Shown: positions 1 to 10,334 of the stretch, one piece after another
Layout of the letters: every line of letters starts with the position of its first letter
How positions within the stretch are numbered: the first letter of the stretch is position 1
Assembly (NCBI RefSeq): GCF_000720635.1
Contig: NZ_JOCF01000013.1
Coordinates: forward strand, 1-64,000
Length of the DNA stretch: 64,000 bases
Direction: 5' to 3'
From: Streptomyces sp. NRRL WC-3742
GTDB lineage: Bacteria > Actinomycetota > Actinomycetes > Streptomycetales > Streptomycetaceae
Position numbers and translations under genes: made by a program
Notes under the pieces: model-generated
Databases searched by the model: none
What the model was told of the DNA's origin: nothing
The model's input: only the letters and a program-made list of their open reading frames with translations

Positions 1-331
1 GGTGGGGGGCGGCGGCGGGGGCCGTCGATGCCGTTGCGTACGGGCGGTGGTCGCGGTGGTCGCGGTGCTCCCGGTGCTCGCCGAGGAGGGGGTGGTGGTC
101 GCGGATCGCGAAGCCCGTGAAGGAGAGGTCCTCCTCGCCGGTGCGGTCCCCGGGCAGGGCGCGGAAGAGGCGCCGGTACTCGGAGTACAGCTCGTCGTAG
201 ATCGGAGTGGGGGAGGTGGCCGGAGGCGTCACGTACGGGTGCTCCGTGTCGTACGACGGGCGCATGCCCGGGATCGAGCGGGGGGCGGTGGCCGACCGGC
301 CGGGGACTGCGGCGACGTCGTAGGTGTACAC
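1..331 (-). CDS. Conserved hypothetical protein, N-terminal part (runs off window)
   Basis: An open frame runs without a stop from a GTG at 331 to the left edge. The product starts MYTYDVAAVPGR and contains a well-behaved segment (YDELYSEYRRLFRALPGDRT) rich in aromatic and charged residues. That composition fits a real actinobacterial protein and is unlike the Gly/Arg-rich translations of the other frames. The tail visible here is His/Ala/Pro-rich. An alternative start is an internal ATG (MRPSYDTEH). No clear ribosome binding site precedes either start, so the start is uncertain. I cannot assign a function. The gene points away from its neighbour at 491-1351 only by a short gap and lies on the same strand, so the two may be co-transcribed. 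Confidence 0.5.
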   Translation of the reverse strand, partial: MYTYDVAAVPGRSATAPRSIPGMRPSYDTEHPYVTPPATSPTPIYDELYSEYRRLFRALPGDRTGEEDLSFTGFAIRDHHPLLGEHREHRDHRDHRPYATASTAPAAAPH

Positions 332-490
332 GTAGGGGCCAACGAGTGAGGGGGCGCAGGGATGCGGGGCACGGGGATGCGGGGTGCCCGGAGGCGGGGC
401 TCCGGGCGGTCCGCGTTCGTCGCGTGGGCGGTCACGTGCCGGGGACGGGCATCAGGTGTCGGCGAGGGGGTCTGGTGCCCGGGAGGGGGA

Positions 491-1351
491 TCAGGTGCCC
501 GCGAGGGGGAGCGAGGCGGCGACGACCTGGCCCAGCGCCACCGCTCGCTCCAGCGCCTGGCGCAGCAGGTCCTCGCGGGGCTGGCGGCCGACCATGCCCG
601 CCGGGACGGCGTACATCGTCACCTCGGAGAGCTGGCTGGCGGCCGAGCGCCAGGCGTCGGTGACCTGGAGGGGCTGGTGGGCCTGCCACCAGCCGGTGCT
701 GCCGCCTGCGGCTGCGGGCTGCAGGATCGCGTGCAACTGGCCCATCGCCACCAGGACCGACCAGCCGGGCAGCTGCTCGGGGGTCACGTTGAGGTCGGTG
801 ACGGGCTGGAAGCCGGCGTCCTGGAGGAGGTCGAGGAACTCGTCCTCGCCCGAGGTGCTGCCGGGGCGGCCGACCGGGCCGGTGGGCTCGACGACGAGGG
901 AGGCGTGGCCGACCTTGTCGTGGAGGATCAGGCCGCAGGTGATGCCGAGGATGGCGGCCTGGCCGGGGGCGGTGGGCGCGGCGGGCGGGGCCGAGGCCGA
1001 GGTGGGGACGGCCGGGTTGGGCACGATGGGGTGCGCGGCGGCGGCCGGGTACGGGGCGGCGGGCTGGTGCTGGGGCCGGCCGCTGATGCTGCGGACGGCG
1101 CCGGCGAGCTGCTGCTCGGAGACGGGCACCACCTGGGAGGGGATGCAGCGGGCGTGGGCGAAGGCCAGCACGGCCGTCTCGTCGGCGACGAAGAGCACGG
1201 TGCTGGTGCGCTCCGCGTGGGTGTCGCCGGGGGTGCGGCAGGAGGTGCACTCGTAGCTGTCGGGGGCGCGGTCGCCGGCGAGGAGGCGATCGGCCTCGTC
1301 GTCGCCGATCTCTGACCGGACCTCGTCGCTGACGTCGAGCATGCGCGGCAC
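491..1351 (-). CDS. Conserved hypothetical protein (286 aa)
   Basis: The start is a GTG at 1351 with GAGGAGA about seven bases upstream; an ATG four codons in is less well placed. The product has an N-terminal module with a CxxC (YECTSCRTPGD) and a third Cys (HARCIP), which may bind metal. A Pro/Ala-rich linker follows (about residues 95-130), then a globular C-terminal half containing LGITCGLILHDKVGHASLVVE. This is a typical Streptomyces conserved protein next to the rpf genes. I do not recognise a catalytic family. It is divergent from the rpf gene across a 572-bp gap. Confidence 0.8.
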   Translation of the reverse strand: MPRMLDVSDEVRSEIGDDEADRLLAGDRAPDSYECTSCRTPGDTHAERTSTVLFVADETAVLAFAHARCIPSQVVPVSEQQLAGAVRSISGRPQHQPAAPYPAAAAHPIVPNPAVPTSASAPPAAPTAPGQAAILGITCGLILHDKVGHASLVVEPTGPVGRPGSTSGEDEFLDLLQDAGFQPVTDLNVTPEQLPGWSVLVAMGQLHAILQPAAAGGSTGWWQAHQPLQVTDAWRSAASQLSEVTMYAVPAGMVGRQPREDLLRQALERAVALGQVVAASLPLAGT

Positions 1352-2721
<1,370 letters not shown>

Positions 2722-2789
2722 AGCGTGCTGCTCGCCTGAGTCCTGTGGCACCTGCGGCTCCTGTGGCACCTGTGACTCTTGTGGTTCCT

Positions 2790-2826
2790 GAAGGCCGCTC
2801 CTCCACCATGTGGGGGAGCGGCCTTC
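2790..2826 (+). terminator. Hairpin terminator after rpf
   Basis: Perfect 12-bp inverted repeat (GAAGGCCGCTCC and its complement) with a 13-nt loop, 68 bases after the rpf stop and before the second rpf start. There is no U-tract, as is usual in Streptomyces. Confidence 0.7.
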
Positions 2827-2872
2827 GGCGTGTCCGGGCGGCGGGCGCGGGGGGCGCTTAGGGTCGGGCGCC

Positions 2873-3256
2873 ATGCTGCATTCGTATGACGGGCGTACAG
2901 GTCGGCTGGTGCTGGGCGTGGTCGTGGCGCTGCTGTGGGGCGCGGGCGGGCGGGCTGCTGCTGCCGTACCGGTCGCCGATGTGGTGTGGGACGAGCTCGC
3001 CGACTGCGAGAGCGGCGGGGACTGGCAGGCCGACACCGGCAACGGGTTCTACGGGGGCCTGCAGATCCGGCCGTCCACCTGGTCCGAGGCGGGCGGGCTG
3101 CGCTTCGCCGACCGGCCCGACCATGCGAGCCGGAGGCAGCAGACGACGGCGGGGGAGGAGATCCTGCGGCAGCAGGGGTGGGAAGCCTGGCCCTCCTGCG
3201 CCCGGGAGTTGGGGCTGATCGGGGGGTCGCCGAGGAGTGGGAAGCTGGAGGGGTGA
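2873..3256 (+). CDS. Small Rpf-like transglycosylase, no LysM
   Basis: A 127-aa protein with an N-terminal hydrophobic segment (LVLGVVVALLWGAGG) ending in an AAAA cleavage-like region, so probably secreted. The Rpf catalytic domain follows directly: VWDELADCESGGDW with the catalytic-type Glu, then [12 protein letters not shown] and WPSC. Unlike its neighbour it lacks the linker and the LysM and stops soon after the fold. The ATG at 2873 is the best start because it gives a signal peptide; the RBS is weak (GGGTCGGG). The stop overlaps the start of the AlkB gene (GTGA), so the two are translationally coupled. Confidence 0.88.
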   Translation: MLHSYDGRTGRLVLGVVVALLWGAGGRAAAAVPVADVVWDELADCESGGDWQADTGNGFYGGLQIRPSTWSEAGGLRFADRPDHASRRQQTTAGEEILRQQGWEAWPSCARELGLIGGSPRSGKLEG

Positions 3257-4008
3257 TCCAGGGTGAGTTGTTCGACGGGGCGTCCGGCGGGGCGTCGGGC
3301 GGGGCGGTGTCCGGCGGGTCGTCGGGGGGCGGGGAGCGCCCCGCGCGCAGCGAGCCCGCGCCCGGGGCCGTGCTGCTGCCCGGCTGGCTGGACCTGGACG
3401 CGCAGCGGCGCCTGCTCGCCGCCTGCCGGGAGTGGGCCCGCCCGCCGGCCGGGCTGCACGAGGTGCGGATGCCCACCGGCGGGATGATGTCCGTCCGGAT
3501 GGTGAGCCTGGGCCTGCACTGGTACCCGTACGGCTACCGGCCGCTCGCCGAGGACGGCACGCCCGTCAAGCCGTTCCCGCCCGAGCTCGGCGCGCTCGCC
3601 CGCCGGGCCGTCGCGGAGGCGTACGGGGACGGGCCGGCCGGGCTGGACGGGCTGGACGGGATCGCGGGCGCGGCCTCGTACGAGCCGGACGTCGCGATCG
3701 TCAACCACTACGCGCACGGCGCGAAGATGGGCCTGCACCAGGACCGGGACGAGCGGGCGGACGCGCCGGTGGTGTCGTTCTCGCTCGGCGACGCGTGCGT
3801 GTTCCGGCTGGGGAACACCGAGACCCGGACGCGGCCCTGGACGGACCTGGAGCTGCGGGGCGGGGACGTGCTGGTGTTCGGCGGGCCGGCGCGGTACGCG
3901 TACCACGGGGTGGTGCGGACGCTGGCGGGGACGGCGGACGAGGCGCTGGGGCTGGTGGGGCGGCTCAACGTCACGGTGCGGGAGTCGGGGTTCGGGCTTC
4001 GGGGGTAG
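3253..4008 (+). CDS. alkB: AlkB-type Fe(II)/2-oxoglutarate dioxygenase
   Basis: Predicted DNA/RNA alkylation-damage reversal enzyme. It hydroxylates N-methyl groups on bases using Fe(II), O2 and 2-oxoglutarate. The GTG start at 3253 overlaps the preceding stop and follows GGAGG. After a Gly/Ser-rich N-terminus, the double-stranded beta-helix carries the iron ligands in LHQDRDE (HxD) and a distal His in YHGVVR. The 2-oxoglutarate-binding Arg lies in GRLNVTVR near the C-terminus. YEPDVAIVNHYAHGAKMGLH is the typical AlkB signature. At 251 aa it is a little longer than E. coli AlkB because of the N-terminal extension. Coupling to an Rpf gene is unusual but probably only positional. Confidence 0.93.
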   Translation: MIQGELFDGASGGASGGAVSGGSSGGGERPARSEPAPGAVLLPGWLDLDAQRRLLAACREWARPPAGLHEVRMPTGGMMSVRMVSLGLHWYPYGYRPLAEDGTPVKPFPPELGALARRAVAEAYGDGPAGLDGLDGIAGAASYEPDVAIVNHYAHGAKMGLHQDRDERADAPVVSFSLGDACVFRLGNTETRTRPWTDLELRGGDVLVFGGPARYAYHGVVRTLAGTADEALGLVGRLNVTVRESGFGLRG

Positions 4009-4219
4009 GGCCTCTTCCGTCCTGCTTCTCCGTCGGGTTCTCCGCCTCGCTCTCCGTCCCGTTCTCCGTCTCGTCCTCCGTCTTCATTCGGCCACACGTT
4101 CGGGTGAATCGGGAGGCCGGCCCCGAGGTGCGGGAATGACCCCGGTCGCGCAGGGATTCGAGTGAGCGGGAGAATTCGATCGGAGCGGGTCAGCCCGCCC
4201 TCGCTGAGAGGAAGTGCGC

Positions 4220-5080
4220 ATGGGTACCCCCGTCGACGACCTGGTCGACCTGCTCGACCTGGAGCAGATCGAACTGAACATCTTCCGCGGGCGCAGCCCC
4301 GAGGAGGCGCTGCAGCGGACGTTCGGCGGCCAGGTCGCCGGGCAGGCGCTGGTCGCGGCAGGGCGCACGGTGGAGGACGCGCGCCCCGTCCACTCGCTGC
4401 ACGCCTATTTCCTGCGCCCCGGGGTGCCCGGCCTGCCGATCGTCTACCAGGTCGACCGGATCCGCGACGGCCGCTCGTTCACCACCCGCCGGATCCTCGC
4501 CATCCAGGGCGGCCGGTCGATCTTCGCGCTCACCGCGGACTTCCACCGTCCGGAGCCCGACAGCATCGAGCACCAGCACCCGATGCCCGACGTCCCCGCG
4601 CCCGAGGACCTGCCCAGCGCCCTGGACGAGGTCGGCTCCCGGCTCGGCGAACTGCCCCCGTTCATCAGCCGCCGCCAGCCCTTCGACATCCGGTACGTCG
4701 ACCGGCTGCGCTGGAGCCAGGAGGAGCTGGCCGGCGTCGAGGCGCGCAGCGGCGTCTGGCTGCGCACGAACGGCCCCCTCCCCGACGACCCGCTGATACA
4801 CGTCTGCGCCCTGACGTACGCGAGCGACATGACGCTGCTCGACGCGGTCCGCGCGCCCGCCGAACCGCTGTGGGGCACGCGGCACTTCGACATGGCCTCG
4901 CTCGACCACGCGATGTGGTTCCACCGGCCGTTCCGTACCGACGACTGGCTGCTGTACCAGCAGGAGTCGCCGATCGCGCACGGGGCGCGGGGCTTGGCGC
5001 GCGGGCAGATCTACGACCGGGAGGGGCGGCTGGTGGTGTCCGTGGTGCAGGAAGGGCTGTTCCGGCGGCTGGGCGGGTGA
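4220..5080 (+). CDS. tesB: Acyl-CoA thioesterase II (TesB family)
   Basis: Predicted cytosolic double-hotdog thioesterase hydrolysing medium- and long-chain acyl-CoA. The ATG at 4220 has GAGAGGA seven bases upstream, better than the GTG at 4214. The first hotdog has FGGQVAGQALVAAGRTV and VHSLHAYFLRPG. The second has MASLDHAMWFHRPFR with the conserved Asp of the TesB triad, then PIAHGARGLARGQIYD. At 286 aa it has the usual family length. It stands alone, with about 210 bp on either side. Confidence 0.93.
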   Translation: MGTPVDDLVDLLDLEQIELNIFRGRSPEEALQRTFGGQVAGQALVAAGRTVEDARPVHSLHAYFLRPGVPGLPIVYQVDRIRDGRSFTTRRILAIQGGRSIFALTADFHRPEPDSIEHQHPMPDVPAPEDLPSALDEVGSRLGELPPFISRRQPFDIRYVDRLRWSQEELAGVEARSGVWLRTNGPLPDDPLIHVCALTYASDMTLLDAVRAPAEPLWGTRHFDMASLDHAMWFHRPFRTDDWLLYQQESPIAHGARGLARGQIYDREGRLVVSVVQEGLFRRLGG

Positions 5081-5291
5081 GTGCGGCGGCGGCGGTGGTG
5101 TTGTGGTCGTGATGCGAGGGTGTTTCCGTGCGTTGCCCGGTGCTGCGCAGGGTGACGGTTTCGGACGTTCGTCCGCCCAACGGGAATGATCCGTTCGGGC
5201 GGGGAGTGTTCGTACTGAATGGTTGCTGAATGACCGAGGAGGACGGCCCGAACGGCGGGCCGCCCCCGGACCGGACCGGGAGGGTGCACCG

Positions 5292-6074
5292 ATGACGGAG
5301 AAGGCCGCGGAGGACTGGAAGCACTGGAACGACCAGCGGGTGGCGTCCGTGAGCGCGCAGCACGGCCAGCTGGCGCTCACCGGCACCCACTGGCTGGACG
5401 CCGAGCCCGTCCAGGTCCCCGGCCTGCCCGGGCAGTGGTGGGCCGACGCCGAGGGCGTCCGCGTGCGCGCGGTGGCCGCCGACGGCCTGCTCGTCGACAG
5501 CCTGCTGGTGGACGGCGAGGTGCTGCTGCGCCCCGACACCGACCCGGCCGCCGGCACCGCCACCCTGGGCGACCTGCTGCTCGTCCCGATCGAGCGCGAG
5601 GGCGAGCTCGCCCTGCGCGTCTTCGACCCGGCCGCGCCCCGCCGCGTCGCCTTCGCGGGCATCTCGGCCTTCCCGTACGCGCCCGAGTGGGCCGTGCCCG
5701 CCGTCTTCACCCCGTTCGAGGGCGAGCCGAAGGCCGTCGTCGTCCCCAACGCGGACGGGCGGGAGCGCCCGCTCGCCGTCACCGGGCAGATCGAGTTCAC
5801 CGTCGCCGGAGAGCACCGCACCCTCACCGTCAGCCGCGCCGGCAAGCGCCTGACCGGCGTGATCGCCGACGCGACCAGCGGCGGCGACACCTACCGGTTC
5901 CGGTTCATCACGCTCCCCGAGCCGGACGCGGACGGGAGGACGGTGCTCGACCTCAACCGGGCCTACCTGCCGCCGTGCGCCTTCTCGGACCACTTCATCT
6001 GCCCGTTCCCGCCGCCGGGCAACCGGCTGGACTTCGCGGTCGAGGCGGGGGAGCGGCAGGTCCTCAGCCGGTAG
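5292..6074 (+). CDS. DUF1684 family protein
   Basis: A 260-aa soluble protein. The start is ATG 5292 with GGGAGGG upstream. Recognisable DUF1684 features are WNDQRVASVSAQHGQLALTG near the N-terminus, KAVVVPNADG in the middle, and the conserved C-terminal DLNRAYLPPCAFSDHFICP followed by PPPGNRLDF. The fold is predicted to be beta-rich and the biochemical role is not established. A GC-rich hairpin follows before the MFS gene, so it is probably monocistronic. Confidence 0.88.
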   Translation: MTEKAAEDWKHWNDQRVASVSAQHGQLALTGTHWLDAEPVQVPGLPGQWWADAEGVRVRAVAADGLLVDSLLVDGEVLLRPDTDPAAGTATLGDLLLVPIEREGELALRVFDPAAPRRVAFAGISAFPYAPEWAVPAVFTPFEGEPKAVVVPNADGRERPLAVTGQIEFTVAGEHRTLTVSRAGKRLTGVIADATSGGDTYRFRFITLPEPDADGRTVLDLNRAYLPPCAFSDHFICPFPPPGNRLDFAVEAGERQVLSR

Positions 6075-6108
6075 GGCCACGCTGCCGCACCGCTGCCGCG
6101 CCGCCCCA

Positions 6109-6133
6109 CCCCGCGCCGCCCCCCGGCGCGGGG
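6109..6133 (+). terminator. Hairpin between DUF1684 gene and MFS gene
   Basis: Perfect 10-bp stem (CCCCGCGCCG and its complement) closing a 5-nt C loop, just after the DUF1684 stop. Confidence 0.55.
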
Positions 6134-6155
6134 CGGTGTGACGGGTGGGACGACG

Positions 6156-7418
6156 ATGACGGGTGTGACCTCACCGACCGAACTACTGCCCGACTCCGCT
6201 TCCTCGCCTTGGTACCGGCGGGCGTTCGCGGACCTCAGCCCGTTGCGCGACAACCCCGACTACCGGCGCGTCTGGTCGGGCCAGGCCATCTCCTCCATAG
6301 GCCAGCAGATGACGGCCGTCGCCGTCGCCGTCCAGATCTACGACCTGACCGGCTCGGCCTTCGCCACCGGTCTGGTGGGCCTGTTCTCGTTCGTCCCACT
6401 CGTCGTCTTCGGCCTCTACGGCGGGGCCGTCGCCGACACCGTCGACCGGCGCAGGCTCGGCCTCATCGGCGCCGCGGGCCTGGCCGCCGTCTCGCTCGCC
6501 CTCGCCGTCCAGGCCGCCGCGGGCCTCGACCAGGTCGCCGTCCTCTACGCCGCCGTCGCCCTCCAGGCCGGGTTCTTCGCGATGAGCTCGCCCGCCCGAT
6601 CCGCGATGATCCCCCGCCTCGTCCCCGGCCACCAGCTCCCCGCCGCCAACGCCCTCAACACCGTCGGCATGAACCTCGGCCTCACCGTCGGCCCCATGCT
6701 CGGCGGCGTCCTCATCGGCGCGTACGGGCCCCAGGCCGCCTACCTCGTCGACACCGTCGCCTTCGCCGGCACCCTCTACGCGATGTGGCGCCTGCCCGCC
6801 CTTCGGCCGCTCGGCGACCGTACGGGCCGTGCCTCCGTCCTCGAGGGCCTGCGCTTCCTGCGCGAGCAGCCCAACCTGCGCACCAGCTTCCTCGCCGACC
6901 TCGCCGCGATGATCTTCGGAATGCCCCGCGCCCTCTTCCCCGCCCTCGCCGTCACCCACTACGGCGGCGACGCCCGCACCGTCGGCCTGCTCGTCTCCGC
7001 CCCCGCCGTCGGCGCCCTCCTCGGCGCCCTCTTCTCCGGCTGGGTCGGCCGCATCCACCGCCAGGGCGCCGCCGTCCTCGCCGCCGTCTGCGCCTGGGGC
7101 CTCGCCATCGCCGCCTTCGGCGCCCTCCACAACCTCTGGCTCGGCCTCCTCCTGCTCGCCGTCGCCGGCTGCGCCGACACCGTCAGCATGATCTTCCGCA
7201 ACACGATGATGCAGGTCGCCGCCCCCGACGAGATGCGCGGCCGCCTCCAGGGCGTCTTCATCGTCGTCGTCGCCGGAGGCCCCCGCCTCGGCGACTTCGA
7301 ATCCGGCGCCGTCGCCTCCCTCACCACCCCCGTCACCTCCGTGATCACCGGCGGCCTCCTCCTCGCCGCCCGCCGCCCCGCCTTCCTCACCTACGACTCC
7401 CGCCACCCCACCCCCTGA
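6156..7418 (+). CDS. MFS transporter (MFS_3 / EntS-like exporter)
   Basis: A 420-aa integral membrane protein. The N-terminal cytoplasmic segment ends at DNPDYRRVWSGQAIS, typical of the enterobactin-exporter-like MFS_3 group. A loop between helices 2 and 3 contains GGAVADTVDRRR. Long hydrophobic helices alternate through the rest, with MSSPARSAMIPRLVPGHQLP and MMQVAAPDEMRGRLQGVF as the two family motifs. Substrate is unknown; relatives export siderophores or drugs. The start could also be GTG 6138, but ATG 6156 has GGGTGGGA at a better distance. Confidence 0.9.
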   Translation: MTGVTSPTELLPDSASSPWYRRAFADLSPLRDNPDYRRVWSGQAISSIGQQMTAVAVAVQIYDLTGSAFATGLVGLFSFVPLVVFGLYGGAVADTVDRRRLGLIGAAGLAAVSLALAVQAAAGLDQVAVLYAAVALQAGFFAMSSPARSAMIPRLVPGHQLPAANALNTVGMNLGLTVGPMLGGVLIGAYGPQAAYLVDTVAFAGTLYAMWRLPALRPLGDRTGRASVLEGLRFLREQPNLRTSFLADLAAMIFGMPRALFPALAVTHYGGDARTVGLLVSAPAVGALLGALFSGWVGRIHRQGAAVLAAVCAWGLAIAAFGALHNLWLGLLLLAVAGCADTVSMIFRNTMMQVAAPDEMRGRLQGVFIVVVAGGPRLGDFESGAVASLTTPVTSVITGGLLLAARRPAFLTYDSRHPTP

Positions 7419-7553
7419 CCCCACCCAATACCTGGCAGCGAGCACCCCCCGACGTGCTGTATTGTTTTCCACGTCGCCGGGACAACAACCGGAGACAAGG
7501 TCGAGAAGCCGCCCGGCAGAGCCCCCCAGGCCCCGCCGCCGGCACCGAGACCA

Positions 7554-7629
<76 letters not shown>

Positions 7630-7691
7630 GTGAAGTCGGTTGTGAGAGCCGGTACTTGGGAAACCGAGTGCCGGCTCTTTCTGTTGCCTGG

Positions 7692-9053
7692 TCAGCTGGT
7701 GGTCGCATGGTGGTCTCCGGGCCAGATCGGCCAGGTGGCTGTGGGTTCTTCGGGTCGTGTCTGCTGATGTGCGGGCAGTTGCCGGTGCGGGCGCGGGTTC
7801 TGGTGCCAGGGGCGGCGGGCGCGGCAGGCGGGCCGGCCGAGGGCGGCGCGGTCGGCGTTGTTGAGGATCCAGGCGACGGCGTCGACGGCTGCGCGGGCGG
7901 CGAGGAAGGTCAGGTCCGTGTAGATGTTCGCGCTGGTGGACAGAGTGCGGTGGCGCAGGGTCTTGGAGATGACGGGCAGGGGGACCCCGGCCGCGGTGGC
8001 GAAGCTGGCGGTGAGGTGGCGTAGGTCGTGCAGGGCGATGCGGGGGACGCCGGCCTTGTCGCAGAGCAGGTGGAAGCGGTCGAGAACGCTTTTGGGGTGC
8101 AGGGGGCGGCCGTGGCGATGGAAGACGTAGCCGCCGGCGGGGGTGATCTGGCCGAATGCTCGTGTGCCGGCCCGGTCTTCGAGGGCGTCGACGACGCGGT
8201 CGGACAGGGCGACCCATGCCTTGCTGCCCTTGGTTTTCGGCGTGGTGAGCAGGATCTGGTTGTTGTCGACGGCGGAGAGGGTGTTGCGGATGAAGAAGAC
8301 GCGTTCGGGCAGGTGGACGTCGTCCCAGTGCAGGGCGAGCGCTTCGCCCTTGCGGATGCCGGAGCCGATCATGAGTTCGGCGAGGTCGGCGTAGAGGGGG
8401 TCGGTGATGTGGGTGAAGCGCAGGAAGCGCGCGGTCTGTTCCTCGGTCCACAGGTGTCTGGGGGCGGAGGCGGGGCGGGCGAGGAGCGGGGGTTTGGCGG
8501 GGTTTCGGGCCAGGCGCTCGTCGGTGACGGCTGAGCTGAGGGCGCTGGAGAGGGTGGCCATGATCCGGTGGACGGTCACTTTGCCGCGGCCTCGTCGTAG
8601 CTGCTCGGTGACGAAGGCCCGCAGGTGCTGGCGGGTGAGGTCGATCAGGGGGATCTGGCCGAGGGCGGGGATGAGGTCCTGTTCGACGTAGGCGCGGTAG
8701 CGGGCCATGGTGGTGGGCTTGAGGTGGAGCTCCCGCTCGTCCAGCCAGTCCCGCAGGTATTCGGCGGTGCGCTGCCTGGGGTCGGTGATGACGCCGAGGG
8801 GCAGGCCCTCGTTGAAGCGCCGCAGCGCGATGCGGGCGTGGAGTTCGTCGGGAAAGCCGGCGCGGCGGATGGTGTGGCGGTGGCCGTCGACGGGCAGGGT
8901 GTCGATGGCGAAGGCCCAGGTGCCGTGGTGGGGGTCGGCGGCGAGGTGGGGGCAGGTGGTTCCGAGCTGTCGGCGGTGGTCGTCGCGGCAGCCGCAGCGC
9001 CGGTAGACGCGTCCTCGGTCCTGGTCGTCTGAGGGGTTGGGTGAGCAGCGCAT
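7692..9053 (-). CDS. Tyrosine recombinase / phage-type integrase 1
   Basis: Site-specific integrase, 453 aa, predicted to recombine the tRNA-Pro att site. The N-terminus (GRVYRRCGCRDD, then HGTWAFAIDTLP) is the zinc-finger-like arm-binding region typical of Streptomyces integrases. The core-binding SAM-like domain contains YRAYVEQDLIPALGQIPL. The catalytic domain shows Arg in SGIRKGEALALHWDD, HDLRH (His-x-x-Arg), a second His in RHRTLSTSANIY and the nucleophile Tyr in ANIYTDL. The ATG at 9053 fits the family start; the frame stays open further upstream without similarity. It lies 62 bp from att site 1. Intact by inspection. Confidence 0.93.
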   Translation of the reverse strand: MRCSPNPSDDQDRGRVYRRCGCRDDHRRQLGTTCPHLAADPHHGTWAFAIDTLPVDGHRHTIRRAGFPDELHARIALRRFNEGLPLGVITDPRQRTAEYLRDWLDERELHLKPTTMARYRAYVEQDLIPALGQIPLIDLTRQHLRAFVTEQLRRGRGKVTVHRIMATLSSALSSAVTDERLARNPAKPPLLARPASAPRHLWTEEQTARFLRFTHITDPLYADLAELMIGSGIRKGEALALHWDDVHLPERVFFIRNTLSAVDNNQILLTTPKTKGSKAWVALSDRVVDALEDRAGTRAFGQITPAGGYVFHRHGRPLHPKSVLDRFHLLCDKAGVPRIALHDLRHLTASFATAAGVPLPVISKTLRHRTLSTSANIYTDLTFLAARAAVDAVAWILNNADRAALGRPACRARRPWHQNPRPHRQLPAHQQTRPEEPTATWPIWPGDHHATTS

Positions 9054-9206
9054 GGTGATCGCCTCGAGTGATCGTGCGCGGGTTGTCCTCGATTCCAGTG
9101 TGCGCCTGAGGGGCGACCAGCGTGCGACCACCGGCCCCGGAATTTGGCCCATGACCTGCGGGTCTCCCCTGACCAGCGACAAGGGGCCCGCAGCCAGGCA
9201 GGTTGG

Positions 9207-10334
9207 TCAGATGAGCCGGTCGTGGTTGGCGGCTGCGGTCTCGCGGACGAGCTGGGCGAAGTTGCCATGGCTGCGGGCCTGGCGCGCTTCGGCGTGCTCG
9301 TCGTCCCAGTCCTCGTCATCGTCGTGTTCGTCGTATTCCTCGTGGAGGAGCCAGCAGCCGCGGATGCCGGCGAGGAGGTCTTCGAGGAGGTCGGGGGCGG
9401 GCCGCTTGGGGTCGAGCGGGGTCAGGCGCAGGCCGGTGTCCTCGGGGTCGGTGTCGGGGCCGGTGTGTTGGGCGAGGTCGTCGTCGATGTCTTCGAGTTG
9501 TTCGCGCAGGCCGGCGGGGTCGGGGAGGAGGCCGTCGGCGATGTGGAGGGCGTGGCGTACGAGGCCGGTGACGGCGTCGTACGGGGAGGTGCCGTCTTCG
9601 AGGAGTTGGAGGACGAGGGTGGGGGTTTCGTGGGGGAGGGCTTCGATGTTGTCGGCTTCGAGGAGCACAGTGGTGGCGGAGTGGCCGGAGGCGGCAGCGG
9701 CGACCTCGGCTGCGGCCGCGAGCCAGTGTGCTGCGGCGACGGCCGCGGCGGTGGGGTCGATCTCGGTGAACAGCGCGGCGGGGCCGAAGGGGTCCTGCTG
9801 GAGGAGGCGGTCGGCGGCGGCGACCTGGACGGGGGAGGCGCCTTCGCGGCTCAGGAGGACGGCCTGGCGGGCGCGGCCGGTGAGGTCGCCGAGTTCGGCG
9901 TTCTCCACGGCGGTGAGATCGGTGCCGACTTCGGTGAGGACGGCGTCGGTGAGGTCGGCGTTGCCGAGGGTGTGCAGGGCGCGGCCGGCGCGGTGGGCGG
10001 ATTCGACCAGGGGGCTGTATTCGACGTCGAGCATGCCGTCCTGGGGGAGGTGGGGCCGGGTGACGGCGCCGGGTACCTCGTCGAACGCCTTGCGCTCCTC
10101 CGCGCGGCGCCAGCCCTCGGAGTTGGGCTCCTGGGAGGCGGCGGCGCTGGCGGGGTGGGTGTAGGTGCGCCACGCGGCCTCGGACAGGTGGGTGAGCGCG
10201 CGGGCCAGCCGCATCAGCGCGGCCGTGTCCGTGCCGGCCGGGAGGACGGCGATACGGGTGGCGAGGTCGCCCTCGCCGGTTCCCCAGGTCGCGATCAGCT
10301 CGTGCCGTTCGGGGTCGACGCTGTAGCGGGTCAT
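9207..10334 (-). CDS. Acidic hypothetical protein of the integrated element
   Basis: A 375-aa protein starting at ATG 10334 with GGAGG nine bases upstream. The sequence is Ala/Asp/Glu/Leu-rich and predicted helical, with an acidic stretch near the C-terminus (EEYDEHDDDEDWDDEH). The N-terminus MTRYSVDPERHELIATWGTG resembles proteins that accompany integrases in Streptomyces elements. I recognise no catalytic motif. It is upstream of integrase 1 on the same strand with a 153-bp gap. A strongly acidic tail might mimic DNA, but that is speculation. Confidence 0.8.
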   Translation of the reverse strand: MTRYSVDPERHELIATWGTGEGDLATRIAVLPAGTDTAALMRLARALTHLSEAAWRTYTHPASAAASQEPNSEGWRRAEERKAFDEVPGAVTRPHLPQDGMLDVEYSPLVESAHRAGRALHTLGNADLTDAVLTEVGTDLTAVENAELGDLTGRARQAVLLSREGASPVQVAAADRLLQQDPFGPAALFTEIDPTAAAVAAAHWLAAAAEVAAAASGHSATTVLLEADNIEALPHETPTLVLQLLEDGTSPYDAVTGLVRHALHIADGLLPDPAGLREQLEDIDDDLAQHTGPDTDPEDTGLRLTPLDPKRPAPDLLEDLLAGIRGCWLLHEEYDEHDDDEDWDDEHAEARQARSHGNFAQLVRETAAANHDRLI